The notes beneath the pieces were generated by a model that did not search any database, had not been told where the DNA came from, and saw nothing but the letters and a program-made list of their open reading frames with translations. Position numbers and translations under genes: made by a program. From positions 2,342,501 to 2,406,500 of the forward strand of contig NC_008343.2 of NCBI RefSeq assembly GCF_000014285.2: DNA of 64,000 nucleotides, in the 5' to 3' direction. Source of the stretch: Granulibacter bethesdensis CGDNIH1. Lineage in GTDB: Bacteria > Pseudomonadota > Alphaproteobacteria > Acetobacterales > Acetobacteraceae. Positions 26,548-34,742 of this stretch are shown one piece after another (position 1 is the first letter of the stretch; each line of letters opens with the position of its first letter).

Positions 26548-27651
26548 TCAGGGTCCCAACACATCCACCGCCACCGATTTGATCAGGGCCAGTACATGTC
26601 GACCGGGTTCAAGACCAAGCCGTTGAATCGCATCCCGAGTCACCCGGGCCAGCAAATGGCCACCGGGCAAAGCCAGCCTCACCAATGCTTCCTGTGTCGT
26701 TCCGGCCTTGCCCTGGAGATGGGCCGGCTGCCAGTCGGTCATCACAACGGGCAGAATATTGTGCAGGCTGATATGACCGGGTGACTCCGTCGCCACGATC
26801 ACATCGGCGGCCGGTATCCTTACCCGCAAGCCCGTTCCCGGCTTCAGGGCCTGTAACGGCACCAACACTTCGGTCCCGGCACAGGACAGGATGGTCAAGC
26901 CACGATCGGGCATATGGCCGGATACCACCGCTTCCAGAACCGCACCGGCCTCATGGCCGAAACCGCCGGACAATGCCGGATCGGATGAAATATGGCCCAG
27001 CGATCCGCTCGCCCGTACCCGGCCCGTTTCCAGCAGCACCACATCATCCGCCAGATACGCCATCTCCTGCAGAGCATGCGTCACGTACAGCATCGGCAAT
27101 CCTGCTGCTTTCAAACGGCGCAGGACCGGCAGAATGTCCTGCTTGCGCGCCTGATCCAGACTCGCCAGCGGCTCATCCATCACCAGCATATGGGGACGGG
27201 ACAACAACGCCCGACCAATCGCCACACGCTGACGCTCGCCGCCCGACAAGGTCGCGGGACGACGCTTCAGCAGAGCACCGATCCCGAGCATGGTCATGAT
27301 TTCTTCCCGCGACAGGGGAAAATCTCCCGACAGGGGAAAATCTCCGGGCGGGGCACGCCGCGCGCCGTATTCGAGATTGCCCAGCACCGAGAGATGCGGG
27401 AACAGGCGAGCATCCTGAAAAACGACTCCGATCCGGCGTCGTTCCGGCGGCAAGTCATGCAGATCAAGGCCACCGACACGCAGATGCAGATGGTCGGGCC
27501 GCATCAGACCGGCCACCGCCATGGCAATGGTCGACTTTCCCGCCCCGGAAGGCCCGAACAGGACAGTGCATCCTCTGCCTGCAAAACAGACGTCGATTTC
27601 TGTTCCGGGAAACCGGTGATTCAGCCGGACCTCCAGCGCGGCCGATGACAT
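26548..27651 (-). CDS. modC: Molybdate ABC transporter ATP-binding protein
   Basis: Cytoplasmic ATPase of the ModABC molybdate importer (367 aa). Walker A 'LFGPSGAGKSTIAMAVAG', signature 'LSGGERQRVAIGRALL', Walker B 'MLVMDEPLASLD', switch His in 'LYVTHALQEM', and a C-terminal MOP-type oxyanion-binding domain after about residue 290. The start at 27651 overlaps the modB stop (TGATG); a longer open frame upstream is a shadow within modB. A perfect 18-bp tandem duplication makes the loop 'GDFPLSGDFPLS' ahead of the signature region. Confidence 0.94.
   Translation of the reverse strand: MSSAALEVRLNHRFPGTEIDVCFAGRGCTVLFGPSGAGKSTIAMAVAGLMRPDHLHLRVGGLDLHDLPPERRRIGVVFQDARLFPHLSVLGNLEYGARRAPPGDFPLSGDFPLSREEIMTMLGIGALLKRRPATLSGGERQRVAIGRALLSRPHMLVMDEPLASLDQARKQDILPVLRRLKAAGLPMLYVTHALQEMAYLADDVVLLETGRVRASGSLGHISSDPALSGGFGHEAGAVLEAVVSGHMPDRGLTILSCAGTEVLVPLQALKPGTGLRVRIPAADVIVATESPGHISLHNILPVVMTDWQPAHLQGKAGTTQEALVRLALPGGHLLARVTRDAIQRLGLEPGRHVLALIKSVAVDVLGP
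27310..27345. repeat. 18-bp in-frame tandem duplication inside modC
   Basis: The unit cgacaggggaaaatctcc occurs twice head to tail (27310-27327 and 27328-27345), duplicating six residues (GDFPLS) in the ABC helical subdomain of ModC. Its perfect identity at DNA level suggests a recent slippage event. Confidence 0.9.
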
Positions 27652-28352
27652 CAGCTTCCCGACCACCGCCGCATCCGGCGGTTTACATATTCCGCCAGCC
27701 CCAGTCCGCCCAGCGCCAGCAGCAGCGACAACAGCGAGAGGCGCGCCGCAGTCGCGTCCCCCTCTGGCGACTGCAAGGCGCTGTAGATCGCCAGCGGTAA
27801 AGTCTGGGTCTGGCCGGGAATATTCGCCGCAAAGGTGATCACCGCTCCGAACTCCCCAAGGCAGGCCGCATAGGCGGTGATGGCCCCGCTCAATAATCCG
27901 GGGGCTGCCAGCGGCAAAATCACCGTCACGAACCGGTCCCATGCTCCGGCCCCCAAGGAACGGGCGGCCTGTTCCAGACCCGGATCAACCGCTTCCAGTG
28001 ACTGACGGATAGCCCGGACCAGAATGGGCAATGTCATAACCGCGCAGGCCAGGCTGGCACCCGCCGGAGTAAAAGCAAGCCGGATGCCGAACCAGTGATG
28101 CAAAAGGCTCCCGACCGGTCCCTGCACGCCGAATACCACCAGCAGCAACCAGCCGGTGACCACCGGAGGCAAAACCAGCGGCACATGCACCAGCAGATCC
28201 AGCATCGTACGGCCGGGAAACCGCCAGCGCGCCAATGCCGTCGCCAGCAGCAGCGCAACCGGCAACCCCATGCATAATGCCCGCGCCGCCACCGACAAGG
28301 TCAGCCGCAGCGCCACCCATTCATCACCGGAGAGCGGGAACGGCCAGATCAT
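27651..28352 (-). CDS. modB: Molybdate ABC transporter permease
   Basis: Inner-membrane permease (about 233 aa) with five to six transmembrane helices. It contains the conserved 'HVPLVLPPVVTGWLLL' of ModB and the EAA-type coupling loop 'QAARSLGAGAWDRFVTVILPLAAPGLLSG'. 'AYAACLGEFGAVITFAANIPG' near the C-terminus is also characteristic. Start at the ATG at 28352, or a GTG two codons earlier. Sits between modA and modC in the order modA-modB-modC, overlapping modC by one base. Confidence 0.94.
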   Translation of the reverse strand: MIWPFPLSGDEWVALRLTLSVAARALCMGLPVALLLATALARWRFPGRTMLDLLVHVPLVLPPVVTGWLLLVVFGVQGPVGSLLHHWFGIRLAFTPAGASLACAVMTLPILVRAIRQSLEAVDPGLEQAARSLGAGAWDRFVTVILPLAAPGLLSGAITAYAACLGEFGAVITFAANIPGQTQTLPLAIYSALQSPEGDATAARLSLLSLLLALGGLGLAEYVNRRMRRWSGS

Positions 28353-28385
28353 GCCCACCGCATCTGCGTAACAGCGATACCGGTC

Positions 28386-29177
28386 TCAAAGCCCCCGAAA
28401 GCCATAACGGGCAAAAATCGCCAGCGCCTGCTCTCCGCGCAACCAGTTCCATACGGCTTGCACGGCCGGTGTGTTGCCGTTGGCAAGAACAGCCATTGGA
28501 TAGATGATCGGATCATGGGTTTTCGCCGGAAATGTCGCCGCAACCGTTACGCCCTGAGCCGCTGACACATCGGTCGCATAGACGATCCCGGCCGCAGCCT
28601 CACCCCGCGCCACCAGTTGCAACGCCCCCCGCACATCCTCCGCCACCGCCAGTTGATCCGCCACACTATCCCACAATCCCAGACTGGTCAGAGCCTGACG
28701 GGCATAAATGCCGGCCGGCACATGGGATGGATCCCCCACCGCCAGCCGCCCATCTCCAAGCAGGGCCTTCAGGGCCTCTTTCCGGGTGAGATCAACCGCC
28801 TGTGCCTTCGCGCCCGGAACCACCAGCACCAGCGTATTGGCCAGAAGATCAACCCGCGTATTGCGGGCAAGCAGGTTTTTAGCCGCCAGCGCATCCATCC
28901 ATTTCTCATCGGCGGAGATGAAAATATTGGCAGGCGCACCTTTCTCGATCTGCCTTGCAAGAGTGGAGGAGGATGCAAAAGACAGGGTCAGACCGGTCTC
29001 TGCCTCCCGTCGGAGGACCACATCGGCCTCTTTCAGCGCGTCGGTCAGACTTGCCGCTGCGAAAACCGTCACGGGTGCATTCTCTGCCGACGCCCGCGAT
29101 GATTTCAGGATCATCGGCCAGAGGGCGGCACTCATGAGCAGACCAGTCCCCAGGCAACGGCGTGATATGAGCATCAT
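28386..29177 (-). CDS. modA: Molybdate ABC transporter substrate-binding protein
   Basis: Periplasmic molybdate-binding protein (263 aa) with an N-terminal signal peptide (MMLISRRCLGTGLLMSAALWP...ASA). Family segments: 'VTVFAAASLTDALKEA', 'LSFASSSTLARQIEKGAPANIFISAD', 'LAVGDPSHVPAGIYARQAL', 'AAGIVYATDV'. The Ser and Tyr residues that bind the oxyanion are expected in the first, second and last of these. First gene of modABC; a possible ModE-type site lies about 12 bases upstream of the start. Confidence 0.95.
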   Translation of the reverse strand: MMLISRRCLGTGLLMSAALWPMILKSSRASAENAPVTVFAAASLTDALKEADVVLRREAETGLTLSFASSSTLARQIEKGAPANIFISADEKWMDALAAKNLLARNTRVDLLANTLVLVVPGAKAQAVDLTRKEALKALLGDGRLAVGDPSHVPAGIYARQALTSLGLWDSVADQLAVAEDVRGALQLVARGEAAAGIVYATDVSAAQGVTVAATFPAKTHDPIIYPMAVLANGNTPAVQAVWNWLRGEQALAIFARYGFRGL

Positions 29178-29188
29178 ACGCTTCCCAT

Positions 29189-29213
29189 CGTTATGACCGT
29201 GTCAAATATATCG
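29189..29213. promoter_or_regulatory. Possible ModE-type operator upstream of modA
   Basis: On the minus strand CGATATA (29213-29207) and CATAACG (29195-29189) form an imperfect inverted repeat with the CGWTAT...ATAACG character of ModE boxes, and it overlaps a TATATT that could be the -10 box of modA. ModE represses mod operons when molybdate is plentiful. No modE gene is in the window, so this is tentative. Confidence 0.35.
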
Positions 29214-29252
29214 CCTTGTCATTGCTGCTGCCAGCCGACAAGAATACCTGCC

Positions 29253-30716
29253 TTAACGCTTGCCAGCCCCGGACATTTCCGCGCCTGCCGTACGCGCCAT
29301 ACCCAAAGCTGTCGGGGCAGCCAACAAGGCAATCGCGCCGATCAGCAGAAAAGCGACCGAAAAATCCGCAAGACCCGGTTGAGTACGGCCATGAATGGCC
29401 ATAGCCATTTCCAGTGCTCCCGCCCCGGCTGATACGCCGATTGTCAGGGAAAGCTGCTGGATCGTTGAATACAGGCTGGTCGCGGCACTCATCCGGCCCG
29501 GCCCGACCTCGGCATAGGCAAGTGCATTATAGGCGGTGAATTGCAATGACCGCAGAAACCCTGCCGGAACCAGCAAGCCATAGACCAGCACCAGCGGCCA
29601 GGAAGGTCGCAACGCCGCCACCAACGCCACCAGCACCGCCGAGCCAATCCCGTTCCAGAACAGTGTATCGCGAAAACCCCACTGCCGCAGCGCCCGCGCC
29701 GCCACCGCTTTCATCGCCAGAGCCCCCACGGCACTGGCCAGCGTAATGGCCCCGCTTTTCAGGGGTGTCATCTCGAAACCCACCTGAAGCATCAGCGGAA
29801 GCAGGAATGGAAAAGCACCCGCTGAAATCCTGAATAAAGTGCCGGAGATCACTGAAACCCGGAATGTCGGCAGACGCAGCAAGCCCGGATCCAACACCGG
29901 CCTCTGTCTGCCGCGCGCATGGCAAAGATAAACGACGGCACAAAGCAGGCCCGCCATGGCCAGCAACAACGTCACCCATGGCGGCACCACACCCCGCCCC
30001 ACCGTTTCCATACTCGCCATCAGCAATGCCACTGCACCACCGGACAGTATCAGACCGCGCGCATCGAACGGGCCGGGATCAGGGGCGCGTACATCCGGCA
30101 CATGCAGCGTCACCATGAGGATACCGAGCAGGCCAACCGGAATGTTGATATCGAACACCCATGGCCAGGAGGCATATTGCACGATCAGCCCGCCGAGCGG
30201 CGGCCCCACCACCGGTCCGACCAAAGCCGGGATCGTCACCCATGCCATGGCATTGACCAATTGTTGCTTGGGAACGGTACGCAGCAACACCAACCGCCCG
30301 ACCGGCACCATCATCGCACCCCCCAGCCCCTGCAGGACACGGGAAGCAACCAGCATACCGAGCGTGGTGGAATACCCGCACAGCACTGAGCCAAGCGTAA
30401 AAATTCCGATTGCCGCGCGAAACACATTGCGGGCCCCGAACCGGTCCGCCACCCAACCGGAAGCAGGGATAAAAACCGCAAGGCTCAACAGATAGGCCGT
30501 CAGGGCCATGCTCATATGAACCACCGGTACACCAAATTGCCGCGCCATGGCGGGCAGAGCGGTAGCAATCACGGTGCCATCGACATTCTGCATGAACAGC
30601 GCACAGGCAACGATCATCGCCGTCACGCGGCTGGACGTCGTCACCACCCGGTCCCCGCTACCCGCATCATTGCGGGCCCCATTGCGGGCCCCATTGCGGG
30701 CGCTGTCTTCAGTCAT
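29253..30716 (-). CDS. DHA2-family MFS drug exporter
   Basis: Inner-membrane exporter of about 487 aa with roughly 14 hydrophobic helices, as in the EmrB/QacA group. 'FMQNVDGTVIATALPAMARQFG' (helix 1 motif D1-like), 'GWVADRFGARNVFRAAIG' (motif A) and 'SRVLQGLGGAMMVPVGRLVLL' (motif B/C) support this. The start ATG at 30716 overlaps the ftsK stop by 8 bases, so the two are probably co-transcribed. The cytoplasmic N-terminus contains a small repeat, 'ARNGARNGARND', from a 12-bp DNA repeat. The substrate is unknown. Confidence 0.88.
   Translation of the reverse strand: MTEDSARNGARNGARNDAGSGDRVVTTSSRVTAMIVACALFMQNVDGTVIATALPAMARQFGVPVVHMSMALTAYLLSLAVFIPASGWVADRFGARNVFRAAIGIFTLGSVLCGYSTTLGMLVASRVLQGLGGAMMVPVGRLVLLRTVPKQQLVNAMAWVTIPALVGPVVGPPLGGLIVQYASWPWVFDINIPVGLLGILMVTLHVPDVRAPDPGPFDARGLILSGGAVALLMASMETVGRGVVPPWVTLLLAMAGLLCAVVYLCHARGRQRPVLDPGLLRLPTFRVSVISGTLFRISAGAFPFLLPLMLQVGFEMTPLKSGAITLASAVGALAMKAVAARALRQWGFRDTLFWNGIGSAVLVALVAALRPSWPLVLVYGLLVPAGFLRSLQFTAYNALAYAEVGPGRMSAATSLYSTIQQLSLTIGVSAGAGALEMAMAIHGRTQPGLADFSVAFLLIGAIALLAAPTALGMARTAGAEMSGAGKR
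30669..30701. repeat. 12-bp tandem repeat in the DHA2 exporter N-terminus
   Basis: The unit attgcgggcccc is present in about 2.75 copies, encoding repeated Ala-Arg-Asn-Gly before the first membrane helix. It is in frame, so copy-number change would alter only tail length. Confidence 0.85.
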
Positions 30717-33339
30717 CCTCACGCGGGGTACGGCGGACCAGCACCTCACGTTTGCCGACATGATTGGCGGGGCCGACGATGCCTTCTTTCTCCATCTGCT
30801 CGATCAGCTTCGCTGCACGGTTATAGCCGATGGACAGATGACGCTGGATGAAGCTGGTGCTGGCCTTGCCTTCCCGCGCCACCAGCGCAACGGCCTGATC
30901 GAACAGACCTTTCTCCCCGTCGCCCGCCCCGCCCATGCCGGGAATCATGGAGCCGCCATCCTCGTCACTACCCTCGGTGACTTCCTCGACATAATGAGGC
31001 TCGCCCTGCGCACGCAGGAAATCGACCACCTTCTCTACCTCACCATCCGAAACAAACGGGCCATGCGTGCGCAGAATGCGTCCCCCACCTGCCATGTAGA
31101 GCATGTCGCCCTGACCCAGAAGCTGCTCCGCGCCCTGCTCTCCCAGAATGGTGCGGCTGTCGAACTTGCTGATCACCTGGAAGGAAATACGGGTCGGGAA
31201 ATTGGCCTTGATGGTGCCCGTGATAACATCCACGGACGGGCGCTGTGTCGCCATGATGACATGAATACCGGCAGCGCGGGCCATCTGCGCCAGACGCTGC
31301 ACTGCGGCCTCGATCTCCTTGCCCGCGACCATCATCAGATCGGCCATTTCATCGATCACCACGACGATGAATGGCAGCGGCTCCAGCGCCAGCTGCTGCT
31401 CCTCGAAAGTCGGGCGGCCTGTTTCGGGGTCGAAGCCGGTCTGTACCCGGCGGGTCACGACCTCCCCCCGCGCACGGGCTTCAGCCACACGTTCATTATA
31501 GCCGGTGACGTTACGCACGCTGAGCTGGCTCATCGAGCGATAGCGGCGCTCCATTTCCCGCACGACCCATTTCAGCGCCGTCACCGCCTTGGCCGGTTCG
31601 GTCACCACGGGCGACATCAGATGCGGGATGCCATCATACACCGACAGTTCCAGCATTTTCGGATCGATCAGGATCAGGCGGCATTGATCCGGGGACAGGC
31701 GATACAGCAGCGACAGGATCATCGCATTGACGCCGACCGACTTGCCGGACCCCGTCGTGCCGGCAATCAGCAGATGCGGCATGCGGGCCAGATCGGCCAC
31801 CACTGGCGCACCGCCAATATCCTTGCCGAGCGCCAGTGCCAGACGGCCCGGATGGCGCATCGCCTCATCCGCGCCGAGCAATTCGGCGAGGTACACCGTC
31901 TCCCGTTTATCGTTAGGCACCTCGATCCCGATGACGTTTCGCCCCGGCACCGTGGCGATACGCACCGCGAGCACCGACAGGCTGCGGGCGACATCCTCCG
32001 CCAGGCCGATCACGCGAGCACTGCGGATGCCGGGGGCCGGTTCCAGCTCATACAACGTCACCACCGGACCGGGGCGGATATCGCGGATCGCTCCCTGCAC
32101 CCCGTATTCGCCCAGCACCGTTTCCAGCAACCGGGCATTTTCCTGCAACACCTCGTCACTCGGCCGGCTACCGCCACGGGGGGGAGGCTGCGTCAGCAGG
32201 TCGAGCGGCGGCAACTGCCAGCCCGGCTCTTCTTCCACAACCTGCCGTGCTGAACGACCATAAGAGGCAGCACTCTGCGCTGACAGGGACGATGCCCGCG
32301 CAGGCACAGCCACCGTGATGCGCGGATCAGGTCTGATCCGCGGCGGTGCAGGCACCCCGACCGCTTCGGAGGGCGGTGCTGCCTGAATCTGCCGCTCGTC
32401 AAAGTCTTCATCGGGGAAATAGGGATCGTCCCCATCATCCCGCATGGCACCATCGACAGGCCCACTCCCGGATGGCGTGCGTTCCTGCGCCTTCTGGCGG
32501 GCACGGGCAGTGCGGGAGGAACGGTTTTCCTCCCGCACCCCCTGTTCCATCACCGTCATATCATAGCGGAGATGCCCCTCCGCATCGTCCTCATCATCCA
32601 CCAGCCGGACCGCACGCTGTTTCAGCCGCCCCAGCAATCCGCCACCCCGACCGAACAGACCGCGTGAACGAGACATGGCGGGACCGATATGGTCACCATA
32701 AACCGATGACAGGGACGCCGCTCCACGCCCTGCAGCCCGCCACTCCCCCGCAGAAAGGCCAAACGCCAGAAAGACCAGCAGGATGGCCAGGCCAAGCCCT
32801 GCCACCCAGATCAATCCATCCCCCAGCGGTCCCAGCACTGCATGTCCGGCCTGGAGCGAAGCACCGGCCAGCAGATCGCCGCTCAATCCGCCCGGGCCGG
32901 CGGAACTTGGCCAGTTCCGATGCAAGGCAGGAACCAGTTGTCCCACAGCCGCCACCACGGCAGACACAACCGGCATGGCGACAAGCAGACTGCCGAACCG
33001 CAAGATCACACTGCCCAGTCCGCGATGGGACGAAATCCGCCATGCCCAGATCAGCATCGCCAGCACCGGCAGGATCGCCGCCACCCCAAATCCCTGCAAC
33101 AACACATCCGCCAGCATGGCCCCGGCACGGCCTGCCAGATTGGTTGGCTCCTGCCCGGTTGCGGTATCGAAGGAAGGATCGTGCGGGTTATAGGTTACCA
33201 GCGCGATCAGCAGTGCCAAAGCAACAAGGCCCAGCACCAATCCCCCCATCTCCGCCATACGGCGATGGGCAAGTGCTTTCAGGGCGGGGGACAGGAAACG
33301 TTTTGCCTGCCTCTGACGTGGCGAGGTCACGACGGCCAT
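30709..33339 (-). CDS. ftsK: DNA translocase FtsK
   Basis: Septal DNA pump (876 aa) that clears chromosome termini and activates XerCD at dif. Residues 1-200 contain four or five membrane helices, about 200-400 form a Pro/Arg-rich linker, and the motor follows: Walker A 'IAGTTGSGKSVGVNAMI', 'LILIDPKMLELSVYDGIPHL', Walker B 'PFIVVVIDEMADLMM', then 'RISFQVISKFDSRTILGEQGAEQLLG'. The C-terminal winged-helix gamma domain is 'ASTSFIQRHLSIGYNRAAKLIEQME'. GGAGA precedes the ATG at 33339; an upstream TTG is less likely. Confidence 0.96.
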   Translation of the reverse strand: MAVVTSPRQRQAKRFLSPALKALAHRRMAEMGGLVLGLVALALLIALVTYNPHDPSFDTATGQEPTNLAGRAGAMLADVLLQGFGVAAILPVLAMLIWAWRISSHRGLGSVILRFGSLLVAMPVVSAVVAAVGQLVPALHRNWPSSAGPGGLSGDLLAGASLQAGHAVLGPLGDGLIWVAGLGLAILLVFLAFGLSAGEWRAAGRGAASLSSVYGDHIGPAMSRSRGLFGRGGGLLGRLKQRAVRLVDDEDDAEGHLRYDMTVMEQGVREENRSSRTARARQKAQERTPSGSGPVDGAMRDDGDDPYFPDEDFDERQIQAAPPSEAVGVPAPPRIRPDPRITVAVPARASSLSAQSAASYGRSARQVVEEEPGWQLPPLDLLTQPPPRGGSRPSDEVLQENARLLETVLGEYGVQGAIRDIRPGPVVTLYELEPAPGIRSARVIGLAEDVARSLSVLAVRIATVPGRNVIGIEVPNDKRETVYLAELLGADEAMRHPGRLALALGKDIGGAPVVADLARMPHLLIAGTTGSGKSVGVNAMILSLLYRLSPDQCRLILIDPKMLELSVYDGIPHLMSPVVTEPAKAVTALKWVVREMERRYRSMSQLSVRNVTGYNERVAEARARGEVVTRRVQTGFDPETGRPTFEEQQLALEPLPFIVVVIDEMADLMMVAGKEIEAAVQRLAQMARAAGIHVIMATQRPSVDVITGTIKANFPTRISFQVISKFDSRTILGEQGAEQLLGQGDMLYMAGGGRILRTHGPFVSDGEVEKVVDFLRAQGEPHYVEEVTEGSDEDGGSMIPGMGGAGDGEKGLFDQAVALVAREGKASTSFIQRHLSIGYNRAAKLIEQMEKEGIVGPANHVGKREVLVRRTPREDD

Positions 33340-33616
33340 CTGGTCTCCACTGTTCAGCAAATGTTTCAACCTTACCCGATAAGTCCCTGATCAGCAAAGG
33401 CCCATACCGCATCTATCCATACCGTGATGACATGTGTGAGTGGAAAGCAGCCGCTTCGCACATGTTATCGAACCGGTCCATCATCAGAAACGTTCGCTCC
33501 GGACTTTCGCGGGGTTGCGAGCGGCAGACAGCATCCCAACTACCAACATGATTGCCCCATCAGGTCCCCAGCAGGGGCGCAGGCATTTTTTTCATGATCC
33601 GGAAGGATTTTTATCT

Positions 33617-34714
33617 ATGTCGTCCACAACCCTTTTCTCTGCTGGCCAGATTGGTGCCATACCGGTTGCAAACCGCGTTGCCATGGCTCCCCTGACACGC
33701 GCCCGTGCAGGCATGGACGGGGTGCATACGCCACTCGCAATCGCTTACTATCGCCAACGCGCCTCCGCCGGTTTGATCATCAGCGAAGCCACCAATATTT
33801 CGCGGCAGGGACGCGGTTATGCCTTCACGCCCGGGATATATACCGATGCCCATGTCGCCGCCTGGCGTCCGGTTGTCGATGCCGTGCATGAAGCAGGGGG
33901 GCGTATCGTTTTGCAGCTATGGCATGTCGGACGAATTTCCCACACCAGCCTGCAGGAAAACGGACAACCCCCTGTCGCGCCTTCCGCCATTCAGGCCGGG
34001 CAGACGACATTCACCGAATCTGGTCCAGCCCGTCCCTCCATGCCCCGTGCGCTGCATATCGATGAAATTCCCGGCATCATCGATGATTATCGCAATGCTG
34101 CACGCCGTGCCAAAGACGCCGGCTTTGATGGCGTGGAAGTGCATTCCGCCAATTGCTATCTGCTGGAACAATTCATCCGCGACAGCACCAATCATCGCGA
34201 CGACGCCTATGGTGGCTCGATCGAAAACAGAACCCGCCTGTCTTTCGAAGTCACACAGGCCGTTGCCGAAATATGGGGTGCAGACCGCGTCGGCATCCGT
34301 CTGTCTCCCATGACACATTCCGCAGGAGATACTCCGCTCGACAGCACGCCGGCGGAAACATACGGATTTCTGGCAGAGCGGCTCGGCACGTTGGGTCTGG
34401 CCTACCTGCACTGCATCGAAGGCAATACGCGTGAGACAAATGCCAAAGATGCTTTCGACTATCAGTCTCTGCATCGTGCGTTCGGGGGGGCCTATATCGC
34501 CAACAACAGTTATGATCGCGATCTGGCACTGGATGCAGTTGCATCCGGGCGGGCCGACATGGTGGCATTCGGGCGCCCCTTTATCGCCAATCCTGATCTG
34601 GTGGAACGGCTCCATCGCAATACACCGCTCGCCACAGCCTCTCAGGACGTTTTCTACGGTGGCGGCGCAGAAGGATACACGGATTTCCCGGCCATGACCG
34701 GTACCGGAGACTGA
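33617..34714 (+). CDS. Old Yellow Enzyme-family NADH:flavin oxidoreductase
   Basis: FMN-dependent ene-reductase (365 aa) of the NemA/xenobiotic reductase type, reducing activated C=C bonds or nitro compounds with NAD(P)H. The start ATG at 33617 follows AAGGA. 'NRVAMAPLTRARAG' (FMN site), 'QLWHVGRISH', 'GFDGVEVHSANCYLLEQF' (substrate-binding His and Asn of the HxxN motif), 'YGGSIENRTR' and 'VAFGRPFIANPDL' are family marks. Unlinked on the + strand. A potential partner is the neighbouring efflux operon for electrophilic or aromatic compounds, but nothing proves it. Confidence 0.92.
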   Translation: MSSTTLFSAGQIGAIPVANRVAMAPLTRARAGMDGVHTPLAIAYYRQRASAGLIISEATNISRQGRGYAFTPGIYTDAHVAAWRPVVDAVHEAGGRIVLQLWHVGRISHTSLQENGQPPVAPSAIQAGQTTFTESGPARPSMPRALHIDEIPGIIDDYRNAARRAKDAGFDGVEVHSANCYLLEQFIRDSTNHRDDAYGGSIENRTRLSFEVTQAVAEIWGADRVGIRLSPMTHSAGDTPLDSTPAETYGFLAERLGTLGLAYLHCIEGNTRETNAKDAFDYQSLHRAFGGAYIANNSYDRDLALDAVASGRADMVAFGRPFIANPDLVERLHRNTPLATASQDVFYGGGAEGYTDFPAMTGTGD

Positions 34715-34742
34715 CGGAGCAGCCTCATACTCTTTTTGAGTC

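Noticed and set aside
27652-27942. N-terminal extension of modC upstream of 27651
   Set aside because: These codons overlap modB in another frame; the TGATG overlap and the family N-terminus place the modC start at 27651.
30547-32253. A 568-codon open frame opposite ftsK
   Set aside because: Antisense shadow caused by codon bias; no ribosome-binding site or recognisable domain, and it also overlaps the DHA2 exporter gene.
34715-34742. Short ACTC-TTTTT-GAGT hairpin between the Old Yellow Enzyme and NodT genes
   Set aside because: The stem is only four base pairs, too weak to call a terminator.
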